Shown here piece by piece: positions 54,347-63,212 of a stretch of DNA of 64,000 bases (its first letter is position 1; each line of letters opens with the position of its first letter). The stretch lies in the NCBI RefSeq assembly GCF_014145665.1, contig NZ_JACHTD010000016.1, positions 1 to 64,000 on the forward strand, written 5' to 3'. Position numbers and translations under genes: made by a program. The notes beneath the pieces are model-generated. The model was not told the origin of the DNA. It saw only the letters and a list, made by a program, of their open reading frames with translations, and did no database searches. Origin of the DNA: Myroides sp. NP-2 (GTDB lineage: Bacteria > Bacteroidota > Bacteroidia > Flavobacteriales > Flavobacteriaceae).

Positions 54347-54386
54347 AAAAAAACAAGCTTGAGTAAAACTCAAGCTTGTTTTTTTT
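54347..54386. terminator. Bidirectional terminator between cat and mltG
   Basis: AAACAAGCTTGAGT and ACTCAAGCTTGTTT form a 14-bp perfect stem with an AAA loop and flanking A and T runs. The core is the same as in the terminator at 18026-18061. Confidence 0.92.
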
Positions 54387-54420
54387 ATTTTAATTTGTCC
54401 TTAACGGTCAAAGGCTCAAT

Positions 54421-55458
54421 CTATCTTATTCCAGATTGGTTCAACCATGCGCTGTATTTTCTACTGTTTTGGTTGTGTTGCGCCAAGGTAGTGGCAAATT
54501 CGTGATATCCCATTCGATCAACACTTGCGCAGAAGTACATATAGTCGTGTTTTTCAGCGTTTAATACAGCATCAATTGACACTTTATCTGGCATGAAGAT
54601 TGGTCCTGGAGGAAGTCCTACGTTTTGGTAAGTGTTATAAGGAGATTCCAGTTCTGTATCTTTGTGGTACACTCGTTTGATCACTTGATCAAAATCATTG
54701 GTATACAATTTTTTAGCAAAAACAACGGTTGGATCCGCTTGTAAAGGCATACCGATGCGCAAGCGATTGAGGTAAACCCCAGCAACTTTGGATTTTTCGT
54801 CGTTTTTACTCGTTTCTTTTTGTACGATAGACGCTAAGATAGCTACTTCAACGGGGGTTAATCCTAGTTCAGCGGCCTTAGCTTTTCTCTCTTCATTCCA
54901 AAATTTCAGGTATTCTTTATGCATTCTGTTGCGCATTCTCAGTGGGGTTACAGTCCAATAAAACTCATACGTTTCTGGCAAGAAGCCCACCAATACGCTT
55001 TCTTTAGTAAATCCGTTTTCCTCTAAAAAAGTTGGATCGAGGAATACTTCCATCATTGCCGTACTATCTGCTTCCACTTGATCTGCGATACGAGCGGCTA
55101 AGTTTTCAATGCGTTCTTGGTTGTTAAAGGTCAAGCGAACAGGGGAATTTTTTCTCAAGGCTTCAATTAAACTGTAGCTGTCCATACCGTTAGTCAATTT
55201 GAATCGCCCTGCAATTAGGTTGCTGTTGTAACTTCTTTGACCAGCAATTTCTTCAAAGCCTTCAGGATCATTTAAATAAGGACGTAAGGCTTCTAATACA
55301 TCTTGGAAGTTGTCTGAGGTTTGAATATAGAAATACTCTTTTTCATTCCAATCGTGAAGGTTGGGAGAAAAGGCTTTCTCATACCACAAATACAAATAAC
55401 CTATTAAAGCAAAAGCACCTACTACCGAAAGTGCGATCAGTATATTTTTTAATTTCAT
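54421..55458 (-). CDS. mltG: Endolytic murein transglycosylase MltG
   Basis: The 345-residue protein has one N-terminal membrane helix (near 7-25) and a YceG/MltG domain outside. The catalytic region reads ILASIVQKETSKND, with the key glutamate in QKE, followed by VAGVYLNRLRIGMPLQADPTV. It cleaves nascent glycan strands and sets their length. It sits 6 bp after a GNAT gene, itself beside dapF, giving a probable dapF-GNAT-mltG operon. Confidence 0.95.
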   Translation of the reverse strand: MKLKNILIALSVVGAFALIGYLYLWYEKAFSPNLHDWNEKEYFYIQTSDNFQDVLEALRPYLNDPEGFEEIAGQRSYNSNLIAGRFKLTNGMDSYSLIEALRKNSPVRLTFNNQERIENLAARIADQVEADSTAMMEVFLDPTFLEENGFTKESVLVGFLPETYEFYWTVTPLRMRNRMHKEYLKFWNEERKAKAAELGLTPVEVAILASIVQKETSKNDEKSKVAGVYLNRLRIGMPLQADPTVVFAKKLYTNDFDQVIKRVYHKDTELESPYNTYQNVGLPPGPIFMPDKVSIDAVLNAEKHDYMYFCASVDRMGYHEFATTLAQHNQNSRKYSAWLNQSGIR

Positions 55459-55464
55459 TTCTTT

Positions 55465-55989
55465 TTAAAATATTAACTGGTACATTATTTCATCTTTATA
55501 TTCTTGGCCCACTCTAGTCCAGGCTTTTTTCACGCCAATGGCTGTAAAATTATATTTTTCAAACAATTGAATACTCGCTTGATTGTCGGTTGCAATATTA
55601 GCATAAAGTTGGTTTAGATGCAGGTATTCTCGGCTATAATTCACAACTAATTCTAATGCTTGAGAGCCAATTCCTTGCGAGCGATTTTGGCTATTCTGAA
55701 TGACAATCCCCACTCCTGCTCTATCATTTTTGGGGTCAAAATCGAACAAATCGATCAATCCTAATGTTTCACCTGTGTCTTTAGCGCAGATTACCAAGCG
55801 CAATTGTTTTGCTTCGTAAATATCTTGGTGTGCATTTTCTAAATACTGGTGAATCAAAAAACGGCTATAAGGAGTTTGGGTATTACTCACCTCCCATAGG
55901 CTGAGATCATTTTCAATTTGATAGATAAATTCTAAATCTTCGGGTTCTAATGCACGGAGAACTATCTCGGCAGTTTCTAGTCTAATCAT
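55465..55989 (-). CDS. GNAT-family N-acetyltransferase
   Basis: I choose ATG 55989, 5 bp after the dapF stop, because it gives the usual family start MIRLETAEIVLRALEPED; an upstream ATG at 56022 would overlap dapF by 29 bp. The protein has 174 residues. The acetyl-CoA-binding region is visible as NRSQGIGSQALELV, with the Q-x-x-G-x-G/A-type loop. It resembles RimJ/RimL and SpeG relatives; the substrate is unknown. Confidence 0.88.
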   Translation of the reverse strand: MIRLETAEIVLRALEPEDLEFIYQIENDLSLWEVSNTQTPYSRFLIHQYLENAHQDIYEAKQLRLVICAKDTGETLGLIDLFDFDPKNDRAGVGIVIQNSQNRSQGIGSQALELVVNYSREYLHLNQLYANIATDNQASIQLFEKYNFTAIGVKKAWTRVGQEYKDEIMYQLIF

Positions 55990-55993
55990 GTTT

Positions 55994-56773
55994 TTATATG
56001 CTAATAGTTCCTTGGAAAACAAAGGTAGCAGGTCCTTTTAAGAAGACCTGTTTATAGGTTTGGTTTTCCCAGTTAAAGGCTACGGAGAGATCGCCGCCTT
56101 CTACTTCTATTTTCACTTCGTTTTGATCCACTTTTCCCAGGGCGTGCATGGCTATGGCTACCGCAGTTGCCCCTGTTCCACACGACAAGGTTTCGTCCTC
56201 TACTCCTCTTTCATAAGTGCGAATTCGGAAATGGTTGGGTCCTTCTTGTTCTACAAAGTTAACATTTGTCCCTTTTGGTGCATACTCTTGGCTATTTCTA
56301 ATTTGCTTTCCTTTTTTATACACGTCAAAGTACATCAAGTTGCGCACAATTTCTACGTGATGAGGAGAACCCGTATTGACGAATAAATGCTTATCTCTTA
56401 CTTCTACACCATCTACATCGATCATTTGTAGAGATACAATTCCCGCTTCGTCAATGGTAGCATAGTGCATTCCATCAATGGCGCTGAAGTGACATTCCTG
56501 TTCAATAATGCCCAGCTGTTTGGCAAAAGCGACAATACATCGCCCACCATTGCCACACATGGTGCTTTCTTTGCCGTCTGCATTAAAATACACCATCTTA
56601 AAATCGGCTTGTTCATCCTCTTCGATTAAAATCAACCCATCGGCTCCAATTCCGAATCGGCGATCACATAAATCGGCGATTAAATCTGCATTAGAGGCAT
56701 CTACTATTTTTTGACGGTTATCTAGCATGACAAAGTCATTTCCCGTTCCTTGGTATTTCCAAAAGGACAACAT
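55994..56773 (-). CDS. dapF: Diaminopimelate epimerase
   Basis: The 259-residue enzyme interconverts LL- and meso-diaminopimelate for lysine and peptidoglycan synthesis. The start KYQGTGNDFVMLDN is diagnostic. The two catalytic cysteines lie in STMCGNGGRC and LSCGTGATAVA. It heads a probable operon with the GNAT gene and mltG, linking precursor synthesis and wall remodelling. Confidence 0.97.
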   Translation of the reverse strand: MLSFWKYQGTGNDFVMLDNRQKIVDASNADLIADLCDRRFGIGADGLILIEEDEQADFKMVYFNADGKESTMCGNGGRCIVAFAKQLGIIEQECHFSAIDGMHYATIDEAGIVSLQMIDVDGVEVRDKHLFVNTGSPHHVEIVRNLMYFDVYKKGKQIRNSQEYAPKGTNVNFVEQEGPNHFRIRTYERGVEDETLSCGTGATAVAIAMHALGKVDQNEVKIEVEGGDLSVAFNWENQTYKQVFLKGPATFVFQGTISI

Positions 56774-56838
56774 ATAGAATTGTTTTTAGCTAAGTTTGGA
56801 ACCAAATTTACAAATAATCCCTTGGATTTTATACTTTG

Positions 56839-56853
56839 TTAACCATTGGTTAA
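56839..56853. promoter_or_regulatory. Perfect palindrome between dapF and the HtrA gene
   Basis: TTAACCATTGGTTAA has perfect 7-bp arms. It lies in the divergent control region, and its TGGTTAAAC part also occurs at the operator cluster near 23795. It is a candidate regulator site. Confidence 0.4.
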
Positions 56854-56918
56854 ACACTTTTTAATTCCTTTCCCCTTTTTTATTTTTACTCTAGTTTCAT
56901 TTTAACCGTTATTGTATT

Positions 56919-58307
56919 ATGAAAAGATTTTTTACTACATTTTTCACCTGTCTTTTAACGGCAGCGATTACCTTATTCGGCTATACGTATTACTTGGATC
57001 AAAAAGATCCGCAAAAACAAGAAGAAACAGTTGGGCTAGATACACCCAACTCGAGTCGTGTGATAGCGGGTGAGCCTATTGATTTCACTGCTGCTGCAGA
57101 GAACACGGTCCATGCAGTGGTTCACGTAAAAAACCTAAGCTACATCACGACGCGAAGCAATCCTTTGTTGGAGTTTTTCTATGGCTATAAGGGGGGTACG
57201 CAAACCCAAATTGGAACTGGATCAGGGGTTATTATTTCTGAAGACGGTTATATTGTCACCAACAATCACGTGATTGCCAATGCATCAGAACTAGAAGTGA
57301 CCTTAAACAACAATAAGACATATAAGGCGAAGCTCATAGGAACGGAGCGAGAGATGGATCTTGCATTACTCAAAATTGACACCAACGAAAAATTGCCTTT
57401 TTTGACCTTTGGCGATTCGGATGCGCTTCAGTTAGGCGAATGGGTACTTGCGGTTGGGAATCCGTATAACCTTACATCAACGGTTACAGCGGGTATTATT
57501 TCGGCTAAGGCGAGAAATTTGTCTGAGACAGGTATTCAATCGTTTATTCAAACTGATGCTGCTGTCAACCCTGGAAATAGCGGAGGTGCTTTGGTCAATG
57601 TACAGGGCGAATTAATTGGTATCAACACGATGATTTCTTCCAATACTGGGTCTTATGTGGGGTATGCGTTTGCAGTTCCGTCCAATGTTACCAAAAAAAT
57701 TGTTGAGGATTTCTTACAGTATGGCGATGTACAGCACGGCGTATTAGGCGTTAGTGGTTTCGAATTGAACGCCGCTACCGCAGAGCAATTACAATTGCAA
57801 TTAGATAAAGGGTTTTACATTCAAACGATTGTTCCTGAATCAGATGCAGCAAAAGTAAACGTACAGCCAGGCGATGTCATTACAACAATCAACGGAAAGT
57901 CTATTTCTTCCTTTGTAGACATCAAAAATGTTCTGAATACTAAACGTCCAGGTGATGTGGTGCACTTAACGCTACAACGCGGAAACAAAACACTAGAGCA
58001 AGACATCAAACTTATGCAAGCCCATGCGGTGAGTTTTGTCTTCCAAGGCATTGAATTCAGCGATCTCACACCAACAGAGAAGGCGACGTTCAACCTCAAA
58101 TACGGTATTAAAATAACGGCAATAACCGCTGAGAAATACCTTCCTTATAAGGCTGAATTGACCAACGCAATCTTACTTTCGATCAATGGACAAAAGATAA
58201 ACTCTATCGAACAAGCAAAACGAATATTCAGTCAACAAACTGAAAATCAAAGAACAAAACTAGAGGTATTATCACCTAAAGGAGAATTAATCAAACTTTT
58301 CCTATAG
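56919..58307 (+). CDS. HtrA/DegP-family periplasmic serine protease
   Basis: The 462-residue protein has an N-terminal hydrophobic signal or anchor (near 8-25), a trypsin-like domain and PDZ repeats. The triad is visible: H117 in TNNHVI, D147 in REMDLALLK and S221 in GNSGGAL. The first PDZ lies near 275-370 and a second, more divergent one reaches the C-terminus. It degrades or refolds damaged envelope proteins. It diverges from dapF, with a palindrome between them. Confidence 0.95.
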   Translation: MKRFFTTFFTCLLTAAITLFGYTYYLDQKDPQKQEETVGLDTPNSSRVIAGEPIDFTAAAENTVHAVVHVKNLSYITTRSNPLLEFFYGYKGGTQTQIGTGSGVIISEDGYIVTNNHVIANASELEVTLNNNKTYKAKLIGTEREMDLALLKIDTNEKLPFLTFGDSDALQLGEWVLAVGNPYNLTSTVTAGIISAKARNLSETGIQSFIQTDAAVNPGNSGGALVNVQGELIGINTMISSNTGSYVGYAFAVPSNVTKKIVEDFLQYGDVQHGVLGVSGFELNAATAEQLQLQLDKGFYIQTIVPESDAAKVNVQPGDVITTINGKSISSFVDIKNVLNTKRPGDVVHLTLQRGNKTLEQDIKLMQAHAVSFVFQGIEFSDLTPTEKATFNLKYGIKITAITAEKYLPYKAELTNAILLSINGQKINSIEQAKRIFSQQTENQRTKLEVLSPKGELIKLFL

Positions 58308-58402
58308 AAATTGTTAGGCGTTAATTCAGCATTTAACTTTTGCTTTATTCATAAAAAAAGTGGACTTTTGCACTAATTTTATACAACACAATCTAACACA
58401 AT

Positions 58403-59851
58403 ATGAAAGATACAAGTTTATACGAAAAGGAATTGGCTTTTCAAGCAGACAGAAGAAAAGCATGTGTAGAGTTTATCAAGATCATAAGCGATTTATGGTT
58501 TGACAAATCTATTGAATTGTTAATGTTCCGCAATCAATTGATTGACCGTAGCGTTAGTGATATCATCAATTTACATGAATATGCTGCAAAGTTTGTTGAA
58601 AAACCGATTAACATTTTTGATACGGTTGAGATAGCGAAAGCAATTCAACAAGCTGATCTTCCTCCTTCAAGAATTGATATTGGTCGTTTAACATACGAAT
58701 ATCACTTGGAAGACAACAAGCATAACAATGCATTAGGTTTTGTTGTAAGTAAATTAAAAGATGCTAAAAACACAGGGGAAATTGTTCCAAAAGATGTTGT
58801 GCTATACGGTTTTGGTCGTATTGGACGTTTATTGGCTCGTGAGTTAATGAACAAAATCGGAAAAGGGCAACAAATGCGTTTGAGAGCTATTGTAACACGT
58901 GATAAGAATGATGCAGTTTTACTAGAGAAAAGAGCTTCTTTATTGAAATATGATTCTGTTCACGGTGATTTTGAAGGGTCTGTAATTGCAGATCCAGAGA
59001 ACAATGCTTTGATCATCAACGGAACAACAGTACACATGATTTCTGCTGCTACACCAGAGGAAATTGACTATACTGCCTACGATATTGACAATGCGTTAAT
59101 CATTGATAATACGGGAGCATTCACAACTGAAGAGGCATTAAGTCGTCACTTATCTTCAAAAGGAGCTTCAAAAGTATTATTAACAGCACCAGGAAAAGGA
59201 GTACCAAATATTGTACACGGAGTAAACCATACAGCTTACAACCCAGCGGAAGTAAACATTTGGTCTGCGGCATCGTGTACAACCAATGCAATTACACCGA
59301 TTTTAAAAGTTATGGAAGATAACTTTGGTGTAGTAAAAGGACACTTAGAAACCATCCATGCTTATACAAACGACCAAAACTTGGTTGACAATATGCACAA
59401 AAAATACCGCCGTGGTAGAGCAGCTGCTTTAAACATGGTTATTACAGAAACAGGAGCAGGAAGTGCTGTTGCAAAGGCGTTACCTTCGTTAGCAGGTAAA
59501 TTGACTTCAAACGCCATCCGCGTACCTGTTCCAAATGGATCTTTAGTGGTTTTAAACCTAGAGATTGAAAAAGAAACATCTGTTGAAGCATTAAATGAAG
59601 TAATGCGCAAAGCAGCTCTAAATGGAGAGTTAGTGGAGCAAATTAAATATTCATTGAACAACGAGTTGGTATCTTCTGATATCGTTGGAACATCTGCGCC
59701 GTCTATTTTTGACAGTAAAGCAACAATTGTTTCAGCTGATGGTAAAAACGTAGTTATGTATGTTTGGTATGACAACGAATATGGCTATAGCCACCAAGTA
59801 ATTCGCTTAGCGAAATACATTGCACAAGTAAGACGTTATACGTACTATTAA
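58403..59851 (+). CDS. gap: Glyceraldehyde-3-phosphate dehydrogenase, long form
   Basis: The 482-residue protein is about 145 residues longer than typical GAPDH. The extra part is an N-terminal helical extension before the Rossmann motif YGFGRIGRLLAREL near residue 133. The catalytic cysteine is C292 in SAASCTTNAI, and the C-terminal WYDNEYGYSHQV is intact. It oxidises glyceraldehyde-3-phosphate in glycolysis or works in reverse. The extended form is widespread in Bacteroidota. A terminator follows. Confidence 0.95.
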   Translation: MKDTSLYEKELAFQADRRKACVEFIKIISDLWFDKSIELLMFRNQLIDRSVSDIINLHEYAAKFVEKPINIFDTVEIAKAIQQADLPPSRIDIGRLTYEYHLEDNKHNNALGFVVSKLKDAKNTGEIVPKDVVLYGFGRIGRLLARELMNKIGKGQQMRLRAIVTRDKNDAVLLEKRASLLKYDSVHGDFEGSVIADPENNALIINGTTVHMISAATPEEIDYTAYDIDNALIIDNTGAFTTEEALSRHLSSKGASKVLLTAPGKGVPNIVHGVNHTAYNPAEVNIWSAASCTTNAITPILKVMEDNFGVVKGHLETIHAYTNDQNLVDNMHKKYRRGRAAALNMVITETGAGSAVAKALPSLAGKLTSNAIRVPVPNGSLVVLNLEIEKETSVEALNEVMRKAALNGELVEQIKYSLNNELVSSDIVGTSAPSIFDSKATIVSADGKNVVMYVWYDNEYGYSHQVIRLAKYIAQVRRYTYY

Positions 59852-59855
59852 TAGT

Positions 59856-59886
59856 AAAAAATCCCGCTAAAGCGGGATTTTTTTTA
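59856..59886 (+). terminator. Terminator of gap
   Basis: ATCCCGCT and AGCGGGAT flank an AA loop, with A before and eight or more T after. It begins 5 bp after the stop codon. Confidence 0.93.
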
Positions 59887-59900
59887 TCCTTCTAATAATT

Positions 59901-59928
59901 AAAAAAGAGAGCAATTGCCCTCTTTTTT
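59901..59928 (-). terminator. Terminator of the 69-residue protein gene
   Basis: AAAAAAGAGAGC and GCCCTCTTTTTT pair with one mismatch around AATT. It faces the convergent small gene. Confidence 0.7.
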
Positions 59929-59985
59929 AACTAACTGTAACCAAACTTGTTTATTTGTATGAATATTAATATTGACGGATTGCCT

Positions 59986-60195
59986 TTATACTTCTTGTAC
60001 GTGCAGTTGACCCAGTTTTTGATGTAAGCTTGGCTTATCTTGTATAAAATCTTCTACCCATTGTTCCAAGCGATCTACATCATAGGGCAACATCTGTACT
60101 AAGGCTTTATTAAATTCTTTGACAAATAGTTCTGAATCAAAACTTACATTTTCTAATATTCTCTTTGTATAGTCAAACATTAATCTGTTTTCCAT
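59986..60195 (-). CDS. Small helical protein, 69 residues
   Basis: The protein has no signal or membrane segment and looks fully helical, with acidic and hydrophobic alternation (FDSELFVKEFNKALVQML, VDRLEQWVEDFIQ). I recognise no named family, though similar short proteins occur in Flavobacteriia. A terminator lies downstream. The start at 60195 is the only reasonable one; M6 is an alternative. Confidence 0.7.
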   Translation of the reverse strand: MENRLMFDYTKRILENVSFDSELFVKEFNKALVQMLPYDVDRLEQWVEDFIQDKPSLHQKLGQLHVQEV

Positions 60196-60239
60196 TTTTA
60201 TGTTTCTTTTTCACATTAAACAACAATCAAAAATAACCT

Positions 60240-60705
60240 ATTAACAAATAAAAAACAAACTTAATATGATTTTTTACATTTTTTTAAACTATACGCAACA
60301 TTACTAAAAATTTAAGTTTATTTGTAAAGGTTAGCTGTCGTTTGCTTACATATTTTTTACGGAAAGTTAATTTTCGCCAAACAAAAAGTAAAAGTGTACC
60401 GCTAAGTCCTACTCTATCCAACCCTTGTTACAAAGGTGGAAAATCTATACGCTCCGCTTCTTTTTCTACGCTTTACTTCAGTATAAGACGAATATAGTTT
60501 ACACTTTACCTATATGAAATAGCCCTACCCCTAGACTCTACTTAGTTTTACTTGACAGAAAAGAAAATAAATACGAGATAAAGTTGCTTCAAAAGCGTAC
60601 GCTCTTAGGAGGTGGTAAAACAGGACGCGACTATTTACATCTTTTTAGAACGGGTCGGGCCTTTACAGTTCATCTTTGGGCTACTGTAGAGCCTTAGGCA
60701 TTATA
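60240..60705. other. Gene-free stretch with inverted repeats, candidate structured RNA
   Basis: About 465 bp carry no convincing coding frame, yet the GC content looks higher than in other spacers here. GTAAAAGTGTA (near 60387) and TACACTTTAC (near 60500) could pair across about 110 nt. Inside, ACCCTTGT and ACAAAGGT form a local hairpin and AGCGTACGCT is a palindrome. No known RNA family was recognised. A 59-codon open stretch without ATG near 60525-60697 is probably chance. Confidence 0.35.
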
Positions 60706-60706
60706 T

Positions 60707-60737
60707 AAAAAAACCCCACCTATATAGATGGGGTTTT
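60707..60737 (-). terminator. Terminator of the right-hand surface-protein locus
   Basis: AAAACCCCA and TGGGGTTTT pair, and on the minus strand seven T follow. It lies about 45 bp after the stop codon at 60782. Confidence 0.85.
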
Positions 60738-60781
60738 ACTTTTTGGGTTTTAAAAGGGAGTCTTCTCCTATTTATTATTAC

Positions 60782-63193
60782 TTATCGAACTGTATAATTG
60801 ACGTTTATATTTGCTTGTACATATTGCATCGCCCAAGCTAATGCATTTGTATAGAAAATACTATTGTGCACAGTTGTGTTATTGTGATACATTTTACTAA
60901 CTGGAGCACCGCCTGAAGTTCTCGGTGCAGGCCATTTGAGCGTTGATGTATTGCTGACATCACCCGCTACCCATCCACCATCACCGATGAATATAAAGCC
61001 TAGCGTATTATGTTTCAATGCCCATATGCTATTTGAATTTCCGGTTTGATATGATAGGGGTTTAAATTCATTCGAATAGCCCTCTACATAGAGTGAATTA
61101 TCTAAATCTCCTCCAAGGTTTAAGCCTACAATATTTCCAAAAGGTCCATCTAATACAGGATCCGTTGTATTGAAAATTGGATTCACCCATACTTTTTTGA
61201 TTTCTGTTACCGAAGTAGATGCGGAATGAGCGATCGAATTTATTAAATCACGAGCACCTGTAGGATCATTTTCCTGTCCATGTAATAGAACTCCTTTTTT
61301 ATTTTTCACGAAATCGCTTAATATGGCAATACTAGCTGCATTTGGTCTGTAGTTATATCCAACCACAATAATGTCTATATTATTTGAGTTGATATGATCC
61401 CTAAGCGTATTTCCTTGAGAAGTTCCTCCGTCGTATACATCAACGCCGTCTACTTTTACGATTCCATTCGGTCCAAAATTGGCAGGTGTCTTCAACATTG
61501 TTCCCACCGAGTATTTAGCCGCCGCTGAACCTGGTTGATATCCGAGAGATCCTAGTCCTAAAACTTTCATTCGACGGAATAAGAAATCGATATTTTTATT
61601 ACATGTATTAGCTCCAATAACACTGTCAGAGGTAATGGTATAGCGGTGAATACCACCTGTCAATGGCGTTCCTATACCTCTCAGTTGTACAGTTTGTGTA
61701 CCTGTAGTATTAAAAGTACCCGTAGCTTCGAATCGAATTCCATTTACTGTATTTGTCGAAATAGTATAAGGGCCTGGATAAGAAACATTGACTTGGACTA
61801 ACATGATATTCATTGGTGTCATTGGTACACCTGGCGCATAGTCCCCAACCGTTGCAATTGAAGAACATAGTAAGGTATATGAAACAGGTTGTGAAGTTAC
61901 GGTTAGCTCAAAAGAACAAATAGCTTCCATTCCCGTTTGAGGTTTTAACACGTATTCAAATGTTCCTGCTTGAATTGGCGTTCCTACAGCCGTTAAGACT
62001 ACTTCTCTAGTAGTTAGCCCATCGAAAGAAAGTGGTCCAGACGTAAAATAAATACCATTTACTTCTTCTGTTTCCAAGACCGTTTCTCCTGTTGATCTCA
62101 CCTCTACGGATAATTTTGCAGTATGTGAAGCCGTCGTAGGTTCATCCTGTTTATATACCCCCGTAAAAACAACGTTAGAACAATCAACGCGATAGTCAAC
62201 TTCTTTTACTTGCACCTGAATATCTGTACAAGATTCTCTGGTTGTAACATCTGAATTGGTTGTAAATCCAAAGGTATCTGTTCCGGATTGAATAGGAGTA
62301 CCTGTTCCTAATAACTCGATTTCTTGTACTCCTGTCGCACTAAAAGTACCTGAGCCTCTAAAGGAGTACCCATTGGTAGTATTAGTTGAAATACTCCAAT
62401 ATCCCGTTGATGTAACATTTACACTCAGCACCATTTTATTGGTTGGTTTTAAACTCATCCCAATCATATAATCACCAAGCACGCGTACTTGAGCACAATC
62501 AATAGAATAGCTCACAGTTGCATTTTCAACAAAGGCATACTGTTGACACTGAGCCGTTACATTATTCAGGCTAATCGTTAACAAATCCCCTTGTTCACCC
62601 GTACTATATCCTATATTTGGTGTTCCTATACCTTGCAGTACCAAAGTGTAGCTACCTGCGGAAGGAAAAGTTCCACTAGTGGTGAAATAGTATCCATTAT
62701 CTGTCAGAGCTTTAACTTCATAAGTACCAGGTTGTGTCACGGTAACTGGTATTGTTAAATAATTAGCTGCAGTCAAGAACTCTCCTTGTTTGAGTATTCC
62801 ATTAACTGTAATGGCTTGACACTGTATTTGATTAATCTCAAATACAGCTGGTGGTGGCGTCCCACAAATACTCAACCAGCTATCTTGTACTGTACTCCAA
62901 TAATTAAAACAACCTGTGGTTTTATTGAAGATTAATAGACCATCTGTTCTATTGGCTGCTGTGATTGCATCGCGCTGTTGCGTAGTTAACCGTGGTGTTA
63001 AAAATCCTTTATTTACACTTTCTAGCTCTAGAATAACGCCTAATCCTGGCGTAGTGGTTGTTCCTGATAAGGTACCATCCTTAATTTTAGTCATATTCGT
63101 CTGTGCAACACTGGAGGAAATGCCAATTAAAAGTAGGAATAGTAAGGAAAGTATTACTTTTCCTCTCTTATATATCATGTGATTCTTATACAT
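60782..63193 (-). CDS. Secreted repeat protein with four Cys-bounded beta modules
   Basis: The 803-residue protein has a signal peptide ending SSVAQ near 31. It carries the flavobacterial N-terminal module LELESVNKGFLTPRLT...GLLIFN...CFNYW. Four repeats of 105-108 residues begin at C125, C233, C338 and C443. They share the pattern NGYxF, then GTF, then G-x-GTP and a closing beta strand. Residues about 541-803 form a different domain with VLLHGQEND and FIFIGDGGW, loosely like a glutamine-amidotransferase or ThuA-type fold. Surface display or adhesion is inferred. The start may be M6. The fibre gene lies 19 bp upstream, so they are co-transcribed. Confidence 0.85.
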   Translation of the reverse strand: MYKNHMIYKRGKVILSLLFLLLIGISSSVAQTNMTKIKDGTLSGTTTTPGLGVILELESVNKGFLTPRLTTQQRDAITAANRTDGLLIFNKTTGCFNYWSTVQDSWLSICGTPPPAVFEINQIQCQAITVNGILKQGEFLTAANYLTIPVTVTQPGTYEVKALTDNGYYFTTSGTFPSAGSYTLVLQGIGTPNIGYSTGEQGDLLTISLNNVTAQCQQYAFVENATVSYSIDCAQVRVLGDYMIGMSLKPTNKMVLSVNVTSTGYWSISTNTTNGYSFRGSGTFSATGVQEIELLGTGTPIQSGTDTFGFTTNSDVTTRESCTDIQVQVKEVDYRVDCSNVVFTGVYKQDEPTTASHTAKLSVEVRSTGETVLETEEVNGIYFTSGPLSFDGLTTREVVLTAVGTPIQAGTFEYVLKPQTGMEAICSFELTVTSQPVSYTLLCSSIATVGDYAPGVPMTPMNIMLVQVNVSYPGPYTISTNTVNGIRFEATGTFNTTGTQTVQLRGIGTPLTGGIHRYTITSDSVIGANTCNKNIDFLFRRMKVLGLGSLGYQPGSAAAKYSVGTMLKTPANFGPNGIVKVDGVDVYDGGTSQGNTLRDHINSNNIDIIVVGYNYRPNAASIAILSDFVKNKKGVLLHGQENDPTGARDLINSIAHSASTSVTEIKKVWVNPIFNTTDPVLDGPFGNIVGLNLGGDLDNSLYVEGYSNEFKPLSYQTGNSNSIWALKHNTLGFIFIGDGGWVAGDVSNTSTLKWPAPRTSGGAPVSKMYHNNTTVHNSIFYTNALAWAMQYVQANINVNYTVR

Positions 63194-63212
63194 AATGAAT
63201 AGTTTTAAAAAG

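Noticed and set aside
60525..60697. 59-codon open stretch with GGGKTGRDYL
   Set aside because: It has no ATG, a stop directly upstream, and the P-loop-like look is too short to be meaningful.
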